The notes under the pieces were generated by a model, which did not search any database, had not been told where the DNA came from, and saw only the letters and a list, made by a program, of their open reading frames with translations. Below, piece after piece: positions 1 to 10,263 of a stretch of 64,000 nt of DNA; position 1 is the stretch's first letter, and the number at the start of each line of letters is the position of its first letter. A program made the translations under genes and the position numbers. The DNA is from Variovorax sp. V93 (GTDB lineage Bacteria; Pseudomonadota; Gammaproteobacteria; Burkholderiales; Burkholderiaceae_C): assembly GCF_041154485.1 (NCBI RefSeq), contig NZ_AP028669.1, positions 1,178,001 through 1,242,000 on the forward strand, in the 5' to 3' direction.

Positions 1-587
1 CGACCATCATCGGCCTGCTGATCGCGGCGCCCGCCGCGTACTCGATGGCCTTCTTCCGCACGAAGAAGACGCGCGACATCCTGATGTGGATGCTCTCCAC
101 CAAGATGATGCCGGCCGTCGGCGCGCTGGTGCCGATCTACGTGCTCGCGCAGACCGCGGGCCTGCTGGACTCGCTCACCGCGCTCACAGTCGTGTTCACG
201 CTGTCGAACCTGCCGATCATGGTGTGGATGCTCTACAGCGCCTACAAGGACATTCCGAACGAAATCCTCGAAGCCGCGCGCATGGACGGCGCCAGCCTGT
301 GGACCGAGTTCCGCCACGTCGTGCTGCCGCTGTCGGTGGGCGGCCTCGCATCGACCGGCCTCTTGTGCCTGGTGCTGAGCTGGAACGAGGCCTTCTGGGC
401 GCTCAATCTCAGCTCGGCCAAGGCCGGCACGCTGGCCACGCTGATCGCCTCGTACTCCAGCCCCGAAGGCCTGTTCTGGGCCAAGCTGTCGGCCGCCTCG
501 CTGATGGCGATCGCACCCATCGTCGTGTTCGGCTGGTTCAGCCAGAAGCAACTGGTGCAAGGCCTGACCTTCGGCGCCGTCAAGTAA
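1..587 (+). CDS. Polyol/sugar ABC transporter permease, MalG/MtlG type (5' end outside window)
   Basis: Inner-membrane permease of a carbohydrate ABC importer. The frame is open from the first bases, so the N-terminus lies upstream of the window. The visible part has several hydrophobic segments and the cytoplasmic EAA loop (EAARMDGASLWTEFRHVVLP, about residues 76-95 counted from the ATG at 45) that docks on the ATPase. The ATPase gene begins 17 bp downstream, and polyol dehydrogenase genes follow, so mannitol, sorbitol or arabitol is the likely cargo (MtlG/SmoG position). The substrate is inferred from neighbours; the family assignment is secure. Confidence 0.9.
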   Translation, partial: TIIGLLIAAPAAYSMAFFRTKKTRDILMWMLSTKMMPAVGALVPIYVLAQTAGLLDSLTALTVVFTLSNLPIMVWMLYSAYKDIPNEILEAARMDGASLWTEFRHVVLPLSVGGLASTGLLCLVLSWNEAFWALNLSSAKAGTLATLIASYSSPEGLFWAKLSAASLMAIAPIVVFGWFSQKQLVQGLTFGAVK

Positions 588-604
588 AGAAAGGGAGACA
601 CCTC

Positions 605-1642
605 ATGGCCTACCTGCAACTCAAAGACATCAAGAAGAGCTTTGGTGAAGTCAACATCATCAAGGGCGTCGATCTCGAAATCCAGAAGGGCGAGTTCATC
701 GTCTTCGTCGGGCCTTCGGGCTGCGGCAAGTCGACGCTGCTGCGCCTGATCGCGGGGCTCGAGCCGATCACCAGCGGCAAGCTGCTGCTCGACGGCAAGG
801 ACATCACCTGGACGCCTTCGGGCAAGCGTGACCTGGCGATGGTGTTCCAGAGCTATGCGCTCTATCCGCACATGAGCGTGTACGACAACATGTCCTTCGC
901 GCTCAAGCTCGCGGGCGTGCCGAAGGACGAGATCAAGACCAAGGTCGAGTACGCGGCGAAGACGCTCAACCTCACGCAGTACCTCGACCGCACGCCCAAG
1001 GACCTGTCGGGCGGGCAGCGCCAGCGCGTGGCGATCGGCCGCGCGATCGTGCGCGCGCCCAAGGTGTTTTTGTTCGACGAGCCGCTGTCCAACCTCGATG
1101 CCGCGCTGCGCGGCAACACGCGCGTCGAGATCCACAAGCTGCATCGCTCGCTCGGCGCCACCACCATCTACGTGACGCACGACCAGGTCGAGGCCATGAC
1201 GCTGGCCGACCGCGTGGTGGTGCTCAGGGACGGCCTGATCGAGCAGGTCGGCACGCCCCTCGAGCTCTACGATCACCCGGCCAACCAGTTCGTCGCGCAG
1301 TTCATCGGCATGCCGTCGATGAACATGGTGGCGGCAAGCGCGATTCCGAGCTTCTCCGCCGCCACCGGCGGGCGCCTGCCGAGCGACGGCTTCCTGGGCG
1401 TGCGGCCCGAAGGCCTGCGCGTGCATCCGAAGCAAGCTGCCGCCACGGGCGTGCCGGGGCGTGTGGAGCTGATCGAGGCGCTGGGTGCCGACACGCTGAT
1501 CCACGTCGACGTGGGCGGCGTGCCGCTGATCGCGCGCCAGAACGAGCGCACGCCGCTGCATGCGGGCGACGACGTAGCGGTCGAGCTCGATCCGTCGGTG
1601 CTCCATTTGTTCAACCGCGAAGGCCGTTCGGTCTCCGCCTGA
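605..1642 (+). CDS. Polyol ABC transporter ATP-binding protein, MalK/UgpC/MtlK type
   Basis: 345-residue ATPase that energises the preceding permease. It shows Walker A GPSGCGKST near residue 36, the signature LSGGQRQR near 135, Walker B VFLFDEPLSNLD, and a C-terminal TOBE/MalK regulatory extension (about 235-345). Length is typical of the MalK/UgpC family. The ATG at 605 is preceded by a GGGAGA ribosome site. It is co-transcribed with the permease and the dehydrogenases downstream, as in mtlEFGKD operons of Pseudomonas. Exact sugar is inferred only from context. Confidence 0.93.
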   Translation: MAYLQLKDIKKSFGEVNIIKGVDLEIQKGEFIVFVGPSGCGKSTLLRLIAGLEPITSGKLLLDGKDITWTPSGKRDLAMVFQSYALYPHMSVYDNMSFALKLAGVPKDEIKTKVEYAAKTLNLTQYLDRTPKDLSGGQRQRVAIGRAIVRAPKVFLFDEPLSNLDAALRGNTRVEIHKLHRSLGATTIYVTHDQVEAMTLADRVVVLRDGLIEQVGTPLELYDHPANQFVAQFIGMPSMNMVAASAIPSFSAATGGRLPSDGFLGVRPEGLRVHPKQAAATGVPGRVELIEALGADTLIHVDVGGVPLIARQNERTPLHAGDDVAVELDPSVLHLFNREGRSVSA

Positions 1643-1661
1643 TTTCTTCCGGAACATTCCC

Positions 1662-3113
1662 GTGACCCTCGCAGCAGCGCCTCTCGATGCGCCAACTCCA
1701 CCCGCGGCTCCGTCGGAGTTCATGGTGCTTCACCTCGGACTCGGCTCGTTCCATCGGGCCCACCAGGCCGTCTATTTGCAACGGCTGATCGATGCGGGCG
1801 ACACCCGCTGGTCGCTCTCGGGCGCCAACATCCGTCCCGACATGGCCGAGGTCGTCGCCGCGCTGCAGGCGCAGGGCGGCCGCTACACGCTCGAAACCGT
1901 GTCGCCGGCCGGCGAGTACCGCTACGAACAGATCGAGGCCATCCGCGAAGTGCTGTCGTGGGAGCCCTCGCTGGCCGCGGTGATCGCGCGCGGCGCGGCG
2001 CCGTCCACGCGCATCGTGTCCTTCACCGTGACCGAGGCTGGCTACTACCTCGACACCAAGGGCCGGCTGGACCTGTCGTTCGGCGATCTCGCGGCCGACA
2101 TCGAGCGCGCGCGTCGCGGCGAGGCGGGTGGCGAGGGCGTGACCATCTATGGCGCCGTCTGCGCGATCCTGCGCGCGCGCAAGGCCGCGCAGGCCGGTCC
2201 GGTGACGCTGCTCAACTGCGACAACCTGCGCCACAACGGCGATCGCTTCCGTGCCGGGCTGCTCGAGTTCATCGAACGCGCGGGCGATGCGGAACTGCTT
2301 GCCTGGGTGCAAGCGAACACTACCTGCCCGAACGCAATGGTCGATCGCATCACGCCGCGCCCGCCGCCCGAGCTGCGCGCGCGCGTGAAGGCCGCGACGG
2401 GGCGCGACGATGCGGCCGCGATCACCGGCGAGAGCTTCATCCAGTGGGTGATCGAGGACAACTTCGCGGCCGGGCGCCCCGACTGGGGCCGCGTGGGCGT
2501 GGAGCTGGTCGAATCGGTGCAGCCTTACGAAGAGGCCAAGATCCGCATCCTCAACGCCACGCACAGCTGCATCGCCTGGGCGGGCACGCTGGCAGGGCTG
2601 AACTTCATCCACGAAGGCACGCACGACGCGGCCATCCGCCGGATGGCCTTCGACTACGTCACCGACGACGTGATCCCGTGCCTCAGCCCGAGCCCGATCG
2701 ACCTCGCGGCCTACCGCGACGTGGTGCTCGACCGCTTCGGCAACCCCGCGATCCGCGACACCAACCAGCGCGTGGCGGCCGACGGCTTCTCGAAGATCCC
2801 GGGCTTCATCGCGCCCACGGTGCGCGAGCGGCTGGCCGCGGGGCAGCCGATCGACAGCGTTGCGATGCTGCCCGCGCTGTTCCTGGCCTTCCTGCAGCGC
2901 TGGCATCGCGGGGCGCTGCCCTATGCCTACCAGGACCAGGGCATGGACGAAGCCGCGGCGCACGCGATCTGCGATGCCGCCGATTCGGTGCTCGCGCTGT
3001 GCTCGGACCCGGGCCTGTGGGGCGCCGCCGCGGGAGATGCACGGCTGGTCGACGCGGTGCGCGCAGCGAGCGGGCGCGTGGCAAATTTCCTGAACTCTGG
3101 AGCAACGACATGA
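1662..3113 (+). CDS. Mannitol dehydrogenase family protein (mannitol 2-dehydrogenase or D-arabinitol 4-dehydrogenase)
   Basis: Long-chain polyol dehydrogenase, 483 residues from a GTG at 1662. It would oxidise D-mannitol to D-fructose or D-arabinitol to D-xylulose with NAD+. The N-terminal dinucleotide-binding part carries LGLGSFHRAHQA, typical of the family. The family active-site motif K-x4-N-x2-H is visible in EEAKIRILNATHSCIAW (about residue 290). An ATG at 1722 is an alternative start but would begin right at the Rossmann strand. The presence of both fructokinase and xylulokinase in the operon fits dual use on hexitols and pentitols. The gene overlaps the next one by 4 bp (ATGA). Confidence 0.88.
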   Translation: MTLAAAPLDAPTPPAAPSEFMVLHLGLGSFHRAHQAVYLQRLIDAGDTRWSLSGANIRPDMAEVVAALQAQGGRYTLETVSPAGEYRYEQIEAIREVLSWEPSLAAVIARGAAPSTRIVSFTVTEAGYYLDTKGRLDLSFGDLAADIERARRGEAGGEGVTIYGAVCAILRARKAAQAGPVTLLNCDNLRHNGDRFRAGLLEFIERAGDAELLAWVQANTTCPNAMVDRITPRPPPELRARVKAATGRDDAAAITGESFIQWVIEDNFAAGRPDWGRVGVELVESVQPYEEAKIRILNATHSCIAWAGTLAGLNFIHEGTHDAAIRRMAFDYVTDDVIPCLSPSPIDLAAYRDVVLDRFGNPAIRDTNQRVAADGFSKIPGFIAPTVRERLAAGQPIDSVAMLPALFLAFLQRWHRGALPYAYQDQGMDEAAAHAICDAADSVLALCSDPGLWGAAAGDARLVDAVRAASGRVANFLNSGATT

Positions 3114-3898
3114 GCGAACGTTTGAAGAACCGCCACGTGCTGCTGACCGGCGCCGGTGGCGGCATCGGTCTGGCCGTGGCCGAGGCCTGCATTGCGGAGG
3201 GCGCGCGCTGCAGCGTGGTCGACCGCGCTGCAGCGGCGCACGAGGCCGTGCGGGCGCTGCAGCAGCGCCACCCCGACAAGCTGGCCTACATCGCGGCCGA
3301 TGTGACCGACACGCAGGCCATTTCGCACATGCTGGCCGAGGCGCAGGTCGCCTTCGGGCCGATCCACACGCTGTTCAACAATGCCGCGGTGTTCGACCTG
3401 GCGCCGCTGCTCGACAGCGACGAGGCTTCGTTCGACCGGCTGTTCGCGGTCAACGTGAAGGGCATGTTCTTCGTGATGCAGGCCGTGCTGCGCCACATGG
3501 TCGAAGCGGGCACGCAGGGCGCGTCGGTCATCAACATGGCCTCGCAGGCCGGGCGGCGCGGCGAAGCGCTGGTGTCGCACTACTGCGCGACCAAGGCCGC
3601 GGTCATCAGCTACACGCAGAGCGCCGCGCTGGCCATGGCGCCGCACGGCATCCGTGTCAACGGCATTGCACCCGGTGTGGTCGACACGCCGATGTGGGAC
3701 CATGTCGACAGCCTGTTCGCCAAGGCCGAAGGGCTGCCGCCCGGCGAGAAGAAGCGCCGCGTGGGCCTGGAGGTGCCGCTCGGCCGCATGGGCGTGCCGG
3801 CCGACATCGCAGGCGCGGCGGTATTCTTGGCCAGCGACGAGGCGCGCTACATCACGGCGCAGACCCTCAACGTCGACGGCGGCAATGTCATGAGCTGA
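3110..3898 (+). CDS. SDR-family polyol (sorbitol/L-iditol 2-) dehydrogenase
   Basis: 262-residue classical short-chain dehydrogenase. The NAD(P) motif TGAGGGIG spans residues 13-20, NNAA lies near 90, and the catalytic Tyr158 and Lys162 sit in HYCATK after a Ser in INMAS. It ends in the usual NVDGG motif. It probably converts sorbitol (D-glucitol) to fructose, as SmoS/PolS do, complementing the mannitol dehydrogenase whose stop codon it overlaps by 4 bp. The polyol substrate is an inference from operon context; the SDR fold and catalytic residues are read directly. Confidence 0.87.
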   Translation: MSERLKNRHVLLTGAGGGIGLAVAEACIAEGARCSVVDRAAAAHEAVRALQQRHPDKLAYIAADVTDTQAISHMLAEAQVAFGPIHTLFNNAAVFDLAPLLDSDEASFDRLFAVNVKGMFFVMQAVLRHMVEAGTQGASVINMASQAGRRGEALVSHYCATKAAVISYTQSAALAMAPHGIRVNGIAPGVVDTPMWDHVDSLFAKAEGLPPGEKKRRVGLEVPLGRMGVPADIAGAAVFLASDEARYITAQTLNVDGGNVMS

Positions 3899-3904
3899 CG
3901 AGTG

Positions 3905-4576
3905 ATGACCGAAGACTTCCATCTGTACCTCGACAGCGCGGACCTGGCCGAACTGAAGACTTGCCTGCCGCACCCGGTAGTGCACGGCGTGACGACCAAC
4001 CCCACGCTGCTGCAGCGTGCGGGCGTCGGCCGTGGCGAAGTGCCCGCTTTGCTGAAACGCTGCATCGAACTGGGCGCGCGGCAGGTGCAGGCGCAGGTGT
4101 ATTCGAGCGAGGTCGACGGCATGCTCGAAGACGCGCAAGCGCTGCTGTCGCACTTCGACCGGGGCCAGCTGGTCGTGAAGATTCCCGCCACGCGCCAGGG
4201 CCTCGATGCCGGCGCGCGGCTCATCGCGCAAGGCGTGCCCGTCACGTGGACGGCCGTCTATGCGCCCGAGCAGGCGCACTTCGCGGCGCAACTGGGCGCG
4301 GCCTATGCGGCGCCGTACCTCGGGCGGCTCGAGGACGCCGGTGTCGACGGGCTCGCGCTGATCGCGCAGATGCAGTCGCTGGTCGCGCAGCGCCCTTCGT
4401 CCGGCACGCGGCTGCTGGTGGCCAGTATCCGATCGCGCGAGGCGTATCTCTCGTTGCTGGGGCTGCGCGTGGGGGCCATCACGATCCCGCCGCGCCTCTT
4501 TGGCGAACTGCTCGACCATCCCGCCACGCTGGCCGCCGAACGCGGCTTCCTGGCCGATGCACGCGCCTTGCCCTGA
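3905..4576 (+). CDS. Transaldolase / fructose-6-phosphate aldolase-like protein
   Basis: 223-residue class I aldolase of the small transaldolase (MipB/TalC, FSA) group. It shows the entry motif DSAD, the loop VHGVTTNPTLL and the Schiff-base lysine Lys92 in VVKIPAT. A GTG codon at 3902 directly precedes the chosen ATG. The gene starts 6 bp after the SDR gene and is followed by fructokinase, so it may cleave fructose 6-phosphate to dihydroxyacetone and glyceraldehyde 3-phosphate, or transfer a dihydroxyacetone unit in the pentose phosphate pathway. Which activity it has cannot be told from sequence alone. Confidence 0.8.
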   Translation: MTEDFHLYLDSADLAELKTCLPHPVVHGVTTNPTLLQRAGVGRGEVPALLKRCIELGARQVQAQVYSSEVDGMLEDAQALLSHFDRGQLVVKIPATRQGLDAGARLIAQGVPVTWTAVYAPEQAHFAAQLGAAYAAPYLGRLEDAGVDGLALIAQMQSLVAQRPSSGTRLLVASIRSREAYLSLLGLRVGAITIPPRLFGELLDHPATLAAERGFLADARALP

Positions 4577-4596
4577 CAGAGGAAAATCCGAGCACC

Positions 4597-5565
4597 ATGC
4601 GCATTGCACTCACGGGCGAAGCCCTCATCGATTTCACCGCCAGCGAGGCCGGCACGCTCGCGTTCCTGGGCCATGAGGGCGGCTCGCCGCTCAACACGGC
4701 CGTGGCCTGCGCGCGCCTCGGCCAGCCCACCGGCTTTCTCACGCAGCTGTCGACCGACCTGTTCGGCGAACGGCTGATGGGCTTTCTCGAACGCAACGGC
4801 GTCGACACCAGCTTCATCCTGCGCAGCAATGCGCCGTCGACGCTGGCCTTCGTCGAGCGCACGCCGCGGACCAACCGCTATGCCTTCTACACGCGCGGCA
4901 GCGCCGACGCCACCTGGGCGCCCGAACCGCTGCCGCAGCTGCCGGCGGAGTGCCGCTTCCTTCATTTCGGCTCGATCTCGATGCTGCAGGAGCCGGCGGC
5001 CACGCGCATTGCCGAGCTGGTCACGGCCAGCGCCGGGCGCCGCGTGATCGTGTTCGACCCGAACGTGCGTCCCAGCCTGATTCCCGACATGGCCGCCTAC
5101 CGCGAGCGCGTGACGGGCTGGCTCGCCATGGCCGACCTCGTCAAGCTCAGCGACGAGGACGCCGAACTGCTCGCCCCCGGCCAGCCGGTCGATGCGCTGG
5201 CCGCGGAATGCCTCCAGGCCGGCGCGCACGCCGTGGTCGTCACGCGCGGCGGCGCGGGCGCCACACTTTGGCGCACGGGGCACGCGCCCCTCACCGTGGC
5301 GGCGCCGCAGGTCCAGGTGGTCGACACCATCGGCGCGGGCGACACCTTCACGGCCGGACTCTCGGTGGCGCTGCTCGCGCACGGCGTCGAGCACCCGGCC
5401 CGGCTCGGCGAACTGGGCGACGACGCCTGGCGCGAAGTGATGCGCTTCGCCGCCACCGCCGCCGCACTCAACTGCACCCGCGAAGGTGCCGATCCGCCCA
5501 CGCTCGACGCGGTGCACGCCGCGCTGGCGCAGGAAGACAATGGGGCCGTCGCTTCCCGGCCCTGA
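4597..5565 (+). CDS. PfkB-family carbohydrate kinase, probable fructokinase (MtlZ-like)
   Basis: 322-residue ribokinase-fold sugar kinase. The N-terminal signature region GGSPLNTAVACARLG and the C-terminal PfkB signature DTIGAGDTFTAGL, with catalytic Asp249, are both present. It would phosphorylate the fructose made by the two polyol dehydrogenases to fructose 6-phosphate. The ATG at 4597 has an AGAGGA ribosome site 13-19 bp upstream. Position and size match MtlZ of the Pseudomonas mannitol operon. Substrate assignment comes from the pathway context. Confidence 0.87.
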   Translation: MRIALTGEALIDFTASEAGTLAFLGHEGGSPLNTAVACARLGQPTGFLTQLSTDLFGERLMGFLERNGVDTSFILRSNAPSTLAFVERTPRTNRYAFYTRGSADATWAPEPLPQLPAECRFLHFGSISMLQEPAATRIAELVTASAGRRVIVFDPNVRPSLIPDMAAYRERVTGWLAMADLVKLSDEDAELLAPGQPVDALAAECLQAGAHAVVVTRGGAGATLWRTGHAPLTVAAPQVQVVDTIGAGDTFTAGLSVALLAHGVEHPARLGELGDDAWREVMRFAATAAALNCTREGADPPTLDAVHAALAQEDNGAVASRP

Positions 5566-5578
5566 CCCCCGTGCTGCC

Positions 5579-6517
5579 ATGACAACGTCCACACGCAAAC
5601 GCTCGATTCCCCGTCAGCGCCAACCCGAGCTGGAGCGTGACATTGCGCGCTCGCCGTCGCTGGGCTACGAGGCCCCCGAAACCGGCCTGGTGCGCTGCCT
5701 GGCGCACGGCTTTCCGAGCCCGCTGGTGCGATGGCATTTCCATGAAGACTACGAGCTGCACCTGATCACCGAGACCTCTGGCAAGGCCTTCATCGGCGAC
5801 TGGATCGGGCCGTTCCAGCCCGGGCACCTCGTGCTGTGCGGGCCGCGGCTGCCGCACAACTGGATCTCGCTCGACGTGCCCGAAGGCGGCGCCGCGGGAC
5901 GCGACCGGGTGATCCAGTTCCGCCACGAGCCCATCGAGCGCGCCGCGGCCGAGATTCCGGAACTGCGCGAGGTGATGCAGCTGTTCGAACGCGCGCGGCA
6001 TGGCATCGAGTTCTTCGGCATGTCGCAGCAGGCGCAGGCGCACTGGGACAACATCAAGGCCGCGCGCGGCGTGCGCCGGCTCGGGCTGTTCCTCGAGTTC
6101 ATGGCCGACCTCGCGCAGTGCACCGACTACCGGCTGCTCTCGAGCGTGCAGATGCAGGGCGCGCAAGGCATCGAGGGCGACGCCCAGGTCGACCAGATCA
6201 ACGACATCGTCAACCGCATCACCAGCAACATGGCGGAGCCGATTTCCATGTCGGAGGTGGCGGCCGAACTGGGCATGAGCGAAAGCCGCTTCAGCCGCTT
6301 CTTCCGGCGCTCCACCGGCAACAGCTTCACCGACTTCGTCAACCGCGTGCGCATCAACAGCGCCTGCCACCTGCTGATGCAGACCGACCATTACGTGACC
6401 GACATCTGCTATCAGGTCGGCTTCAACAACGTGGCCAACTTCAACCGCCGCTTCCTCGAGATCAAGGGCATGACGCCGAGCGAGTTCAGGCGCCAGGCCG
6501 ACACGCGGTTCGGCTGA
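5579..6517 (+). CDS. AraC-family transcriptional regulator, MtlR-like
   Basis: 312-residue regulator with an N-terminal cupin-type sugar-sensing domain (RWHFHEDYELHL, PGHLVLCGPRLPHNW, about residues 45-100) and a C-terminal double helix-turn-helix (about 205-310; MSEVAAELGMSESRFSRFFR, then YVTDICYQVGFNNVANFNRRF). The sensor motifs resemble MtlR, activator of the Pseudomonas mannitol operon. It lies inside the operon between fructokinase and xylulokinase, so it is probably autoregulated with its targets. No operator was identified because the operon promoter lies upstream of the window. Confidence 0.88.
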   Translation: MTTSTRKRSIPRQRQPELERDIARSPSLGYEAPETGLVRCLAHGFPSPLVRWHFHEDYELHLITETSGKAFIGDWIGPFQPGHLVLCGPRLPHNWISLDVPEGGAAGRDRVIQFRHEPIERAAAEIPELREVMQLFERARHGIEFFGMSQQAQAHWDNIKAARGVRRLGLFLEFMADLAQCTDYRLLSSVQMQGAQGIEGDAQVDQINDIVNRITSNMAEPISMSEVAAELGMSESRFSRFFRRSTGNSFTDFVNRVRINSACHLLMQTDHYVTDICYQVGFNNVANFNRRFLEIKGMTPSEFRRQADTRFG

Positions 6518-6556
6518 CCACAGGCTTTTTCCAAGGCGCAATCAGGGGGCACCATC

Positions 6557-8026
6557 TTGTATCTGGGACTCGACCTCGGCACGTCCGAGCTCAAGGCGCT
6601 GCTGCTCGCCGACGATCACCGCATCGTCGGCGTGGCACGCGCGCCGCTCACCGTCGAGCGGCCGCAGCCGCTCTGGTCGGAGCAGGCGCCGAGCCAATGG
6701 TGGCATGCGCTCGAGGAGGCGATGCGCGCGCTCGGAAAGTCGCATCCCGAGGAGCTGGCGGCCGTGCGCGCCATCGGCTTGTCGGGCCAGATGCATGGCG
6801 CCACGCTGCTGGACGCCGCCGGCGAGGTGCTGCGACCCGCCATCCTCTGGAACGACGGACGCAGCGGCCCGCAGTGCGAGGCGCTGGCGCGTACCGTGCC
6901 GCGGCTGGGCGAGATCGCGGGCAACCTCGCGATGCCTGGCTTCACCGCGCCCAAGCTGCTGTGGGTGCGCGAGCACGAGCCCGACATCTTCGAGCGCGTG
7001 GCGCGCGTGCTGTTGCCGAAAGACTGGCTGCGCTTCATGCTCAGCGGCGAGGCCGTCAGCGAAATGTCCGATGCGGCCGGCACGCTGTGGCTCGACGTCG
7101 GCGCGCGCGACTGGTCCGACGAACTGCTCGCGGCCACCGGGCTCACGCGCGGCCACATGCCGCGGCTGGTCGAGGGCAGTGCAGTGTCGGCGCGGCTCAA
7201 GCCCGAGCTGGCCGCGCGCTGGGGTGTGGGCAGCAGCACCGTGCTCATTGCTGGCGGCGCGGGCGACAACGCCGCCAGCGCCGTCGGCATGGGGCTGGTG
7301 GAGCCGGGGCAGGGCTTCGTGTCGCTCGGCACCTCCGGCGTGGTGTTCGTCTCGACCGACCGTTTTTTGCCCAACCCCGCGCAGGCGATGCACGCCTTCT
7401 GCCATGCGCTGCCCGGGCGCTGGCACCAGATGTCGGTGATGCTTTCGGCCGCGAGCGCCGTGAGCTGGGCCGCCAAGGCATTCAAGTTCGCCGACGAGGC
7501 GGCATTGCTCGAAGCTGCCGCGTCGGTTGCACCGGCACAGCGCGAACGTTGCCCGTTGTTCCTGCCGTACCTCTCGGGCGAGCGTTCTCCGCACAACAAC
7601 CCGAACGCGCAGGGCGTGCTGTTCGGGCTCACGCATGCGCACGGTCCGGCGGAGATCGCCTATGCCGTGGTCGAGGGCGTGAGCTTCGGGTTGCGCGACG
7701 GCTTCGACACCCTGCGCCTGCCGGCCGGCATGCCGCTGCGCGAAGTGGCGCTGGTGGGCGGCGGCGCGCGCAGTGTGTGGTGGGGGCAGTTGCTGGCCGA
7801 CATCTTCGAGGTGCCGCTCACGCTCTATGCGGGCAGCGAGACGGGTGGGGCGCTGGGTGCGGCTCGCCTTGCCTGGCTGGCCGACGGAGGCACCGTGGCC
7901 GAGGTGTGCACGCTGCCGCCGGTGAAGCAGCGGCTCGTGCCCTCGCAAGACGGCGCCACCGCGCACGCGGCACGCCATGCGCGCTTCAAGCGCCTCTACG
8001 CAGCATTGCGCGATCAGTTCCGATGA
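6557..8026 (+). CDS. xylB: Xylulokinase
   Basis: 489-residue FGGY-family kinase that phosphorylates D-xylulose to D-xylulose 5-phosphate. The N-terminal phosphate motif YLGLDLGTSELKALL opens the protein immediately. The C-terminal FGGY region includes GEGVSFGLRD-like sequence (VVEGVSFGLRDG) and GGGARS. The start is a TTG at 6557 preceded by a strong CAGGGGG ribosome site; no ATG lies near, and the Rossmann strand begins at residue 2. It is the last gene of the polyol operon (MtlY position) and is followed by a terminator at 8057. Confidence 0.93.
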   Translation: MYLGLDLGTSELKALLLADDHRIVGVARAPLTVERPQPLWSEQAPSQWWHALEEAMRALGKSHPEELAAVRAIGLSGQMHGATLLDAAGEVLRPAILWNDGRSGPQCEALARTVPRLGEIAGNLAMPGFTAPKLLWVREHEPDIFERVARVLLPKDWLRFMLSGEAVSEMSDAAGTLWLDVGARDWSDELLAATGLTRGHMPRLVEGSAVSARLKPELAARWGVGSSTVLIAGGAGDNAASAVGMGLVEPGQGFVSLGTSGVVFVSTDRFLPNPAQAMHAFCHALPGRWHQMSVMLSAASAVSWAAKAFKFADEAALLEAAASVAPAQRERCPLFLPYLSGERSPHNNPNAQGVLFGLTHAHGPAEIAYAVVEGVSFGLRDGFDTLRLPAGMPLREVALVGGGARSVWWGQLLADIFEVPLTLYAGSETGGALGAARLAWLADGGTVAEVCTLPPVKQRLVPSQDGATAHAARHARFKRLYAALRDQFR

Positions 8027-8056
8027 GCGCCGCATTGTGAAGCGCCCATAAAAAAA

Positions 8057-8079
8057 CCCGTCGAGAGACGGGCTTTTTT
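8057..8079. terminator. Rho-independent terminator after the polyol operon
   Basis: A 6-bp stem CCCGTC/GACGGG with a GAGA loop is flanked by six A on the left and six T on the right. The symmetrical A/T tracts let it work in both directions, for xylB (+) and possibly for groEL transcripts (-). Confidence 0.85.
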
Positions 8080-8125
8080 GTTCAGGAGGCACCGCGGATC
8101 CGGCTCCGCCGGTCCGCAGGTGTCG

Positions 8126-8177
8126 CCCCCCTGGAGGGGGAGGCGGCTACACGCAGTGAGCCGCTTCGGGGGTGGGC
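8126..8177. repeat. Tract-rich interspersed intergenic repeat, copy 1
   Basis: It begins with a C6/G5 hairpin (CCCCCC-TGGA-GGGGG), continues through TACACGCAGTGAGCCGC and ends in CGGGGGTGGG. It abuts the groEL stop codon (3 bp away). Copy 2 at 59639-59690 has the same layout: C-tract/G-tract hairpin, then ACACG-n-AGTG, then a closing G5 tract. It is non-coding and of unknown function. Similar elements are common between genes in Variovorax and relatives as I recall them; this was not searched. Confidence 0.65.
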
Positions 8178-8179
8178 AA

Positions 8180-9835
<1,656 letters not shown>

Positions 9836-9862
9836 TTATTACTCCGAATGGGGATGGATGGA

Positions 9863-10153
9863 TTACTTCTCGACGACTGCGAACAGGTCGTCTTCCTTCA
9901 TGACCAGCAGTTCGTCGCCATCGACCTTGACGGTCTGGCCGCTGTACTTGCCGAACAGGACGCGGTCGCCGACCTTGACGGTCAGTGCGGTCAGGTCGCC
10001 CTTGTCGGTGCGCTTGCCCGGGCCCACGGCCAGGACTTCACCCTGATCGGGCTTTTCAGCGGCTGCGTCGGGGATGACGATGCCGGAGGCGGTCTTGGTT
10101 TCGCTGTCGATACGCTTGACGATCACGCGATCGGCCAAAGGACGAAGTTTCAT
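9863..10153 (-). CDS. groES: Co-chaperonin GroES (Hsp10)
   Basis: 96-residue heptameric lid of GroEL. It opens [14 protein letters not shown], has the mobile loop [14 protein letters not shown] (about residues 17-31) and the [12 protein letters not shown] end. The ATG at 10153 is preceded on the minus strand by AGGAGA. It is the first gene of the groESL operon; the CIRCE operator and sigma-70 promoter lie 84-137 bp upstream. Confidence 0.99.
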   Translation of the reverse strand: MKLRPLADRVIVKRIDSETKTASGIVIPDAAAEKPDQGEVLAVGPGKRTDKGDLTALTVKVGDRVLFGKYSGQTVKVDGDELLVMKEDDLFAVVEK

Positions 10154-10236
10154 TGCATCTCCTGGATAAGAAACGGGGTTGTGGTCGGGCGCCGGCGGGA
10201 AAGACCGGCAGCCCATCGACTGGAAGCGAGGCTTTG

Positions 10237-10263
10237 TTAGCACTCATCAGCAGCGAGTGCTAA
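10237..10263 (-). promoter_or_regulatory. CIRCE operator (HrcA binding site) of groESL
   Basis: A perfect TTAGCACTC-N9-GAGTGCTAA inverted repeat, the consensus CIRCE element bound by the heat-shock repressor HrcA. It lies just downstream of the -10 box, where bound HrcA would block transcription. hrcA itself is not in this window. Confidence 0.97.
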
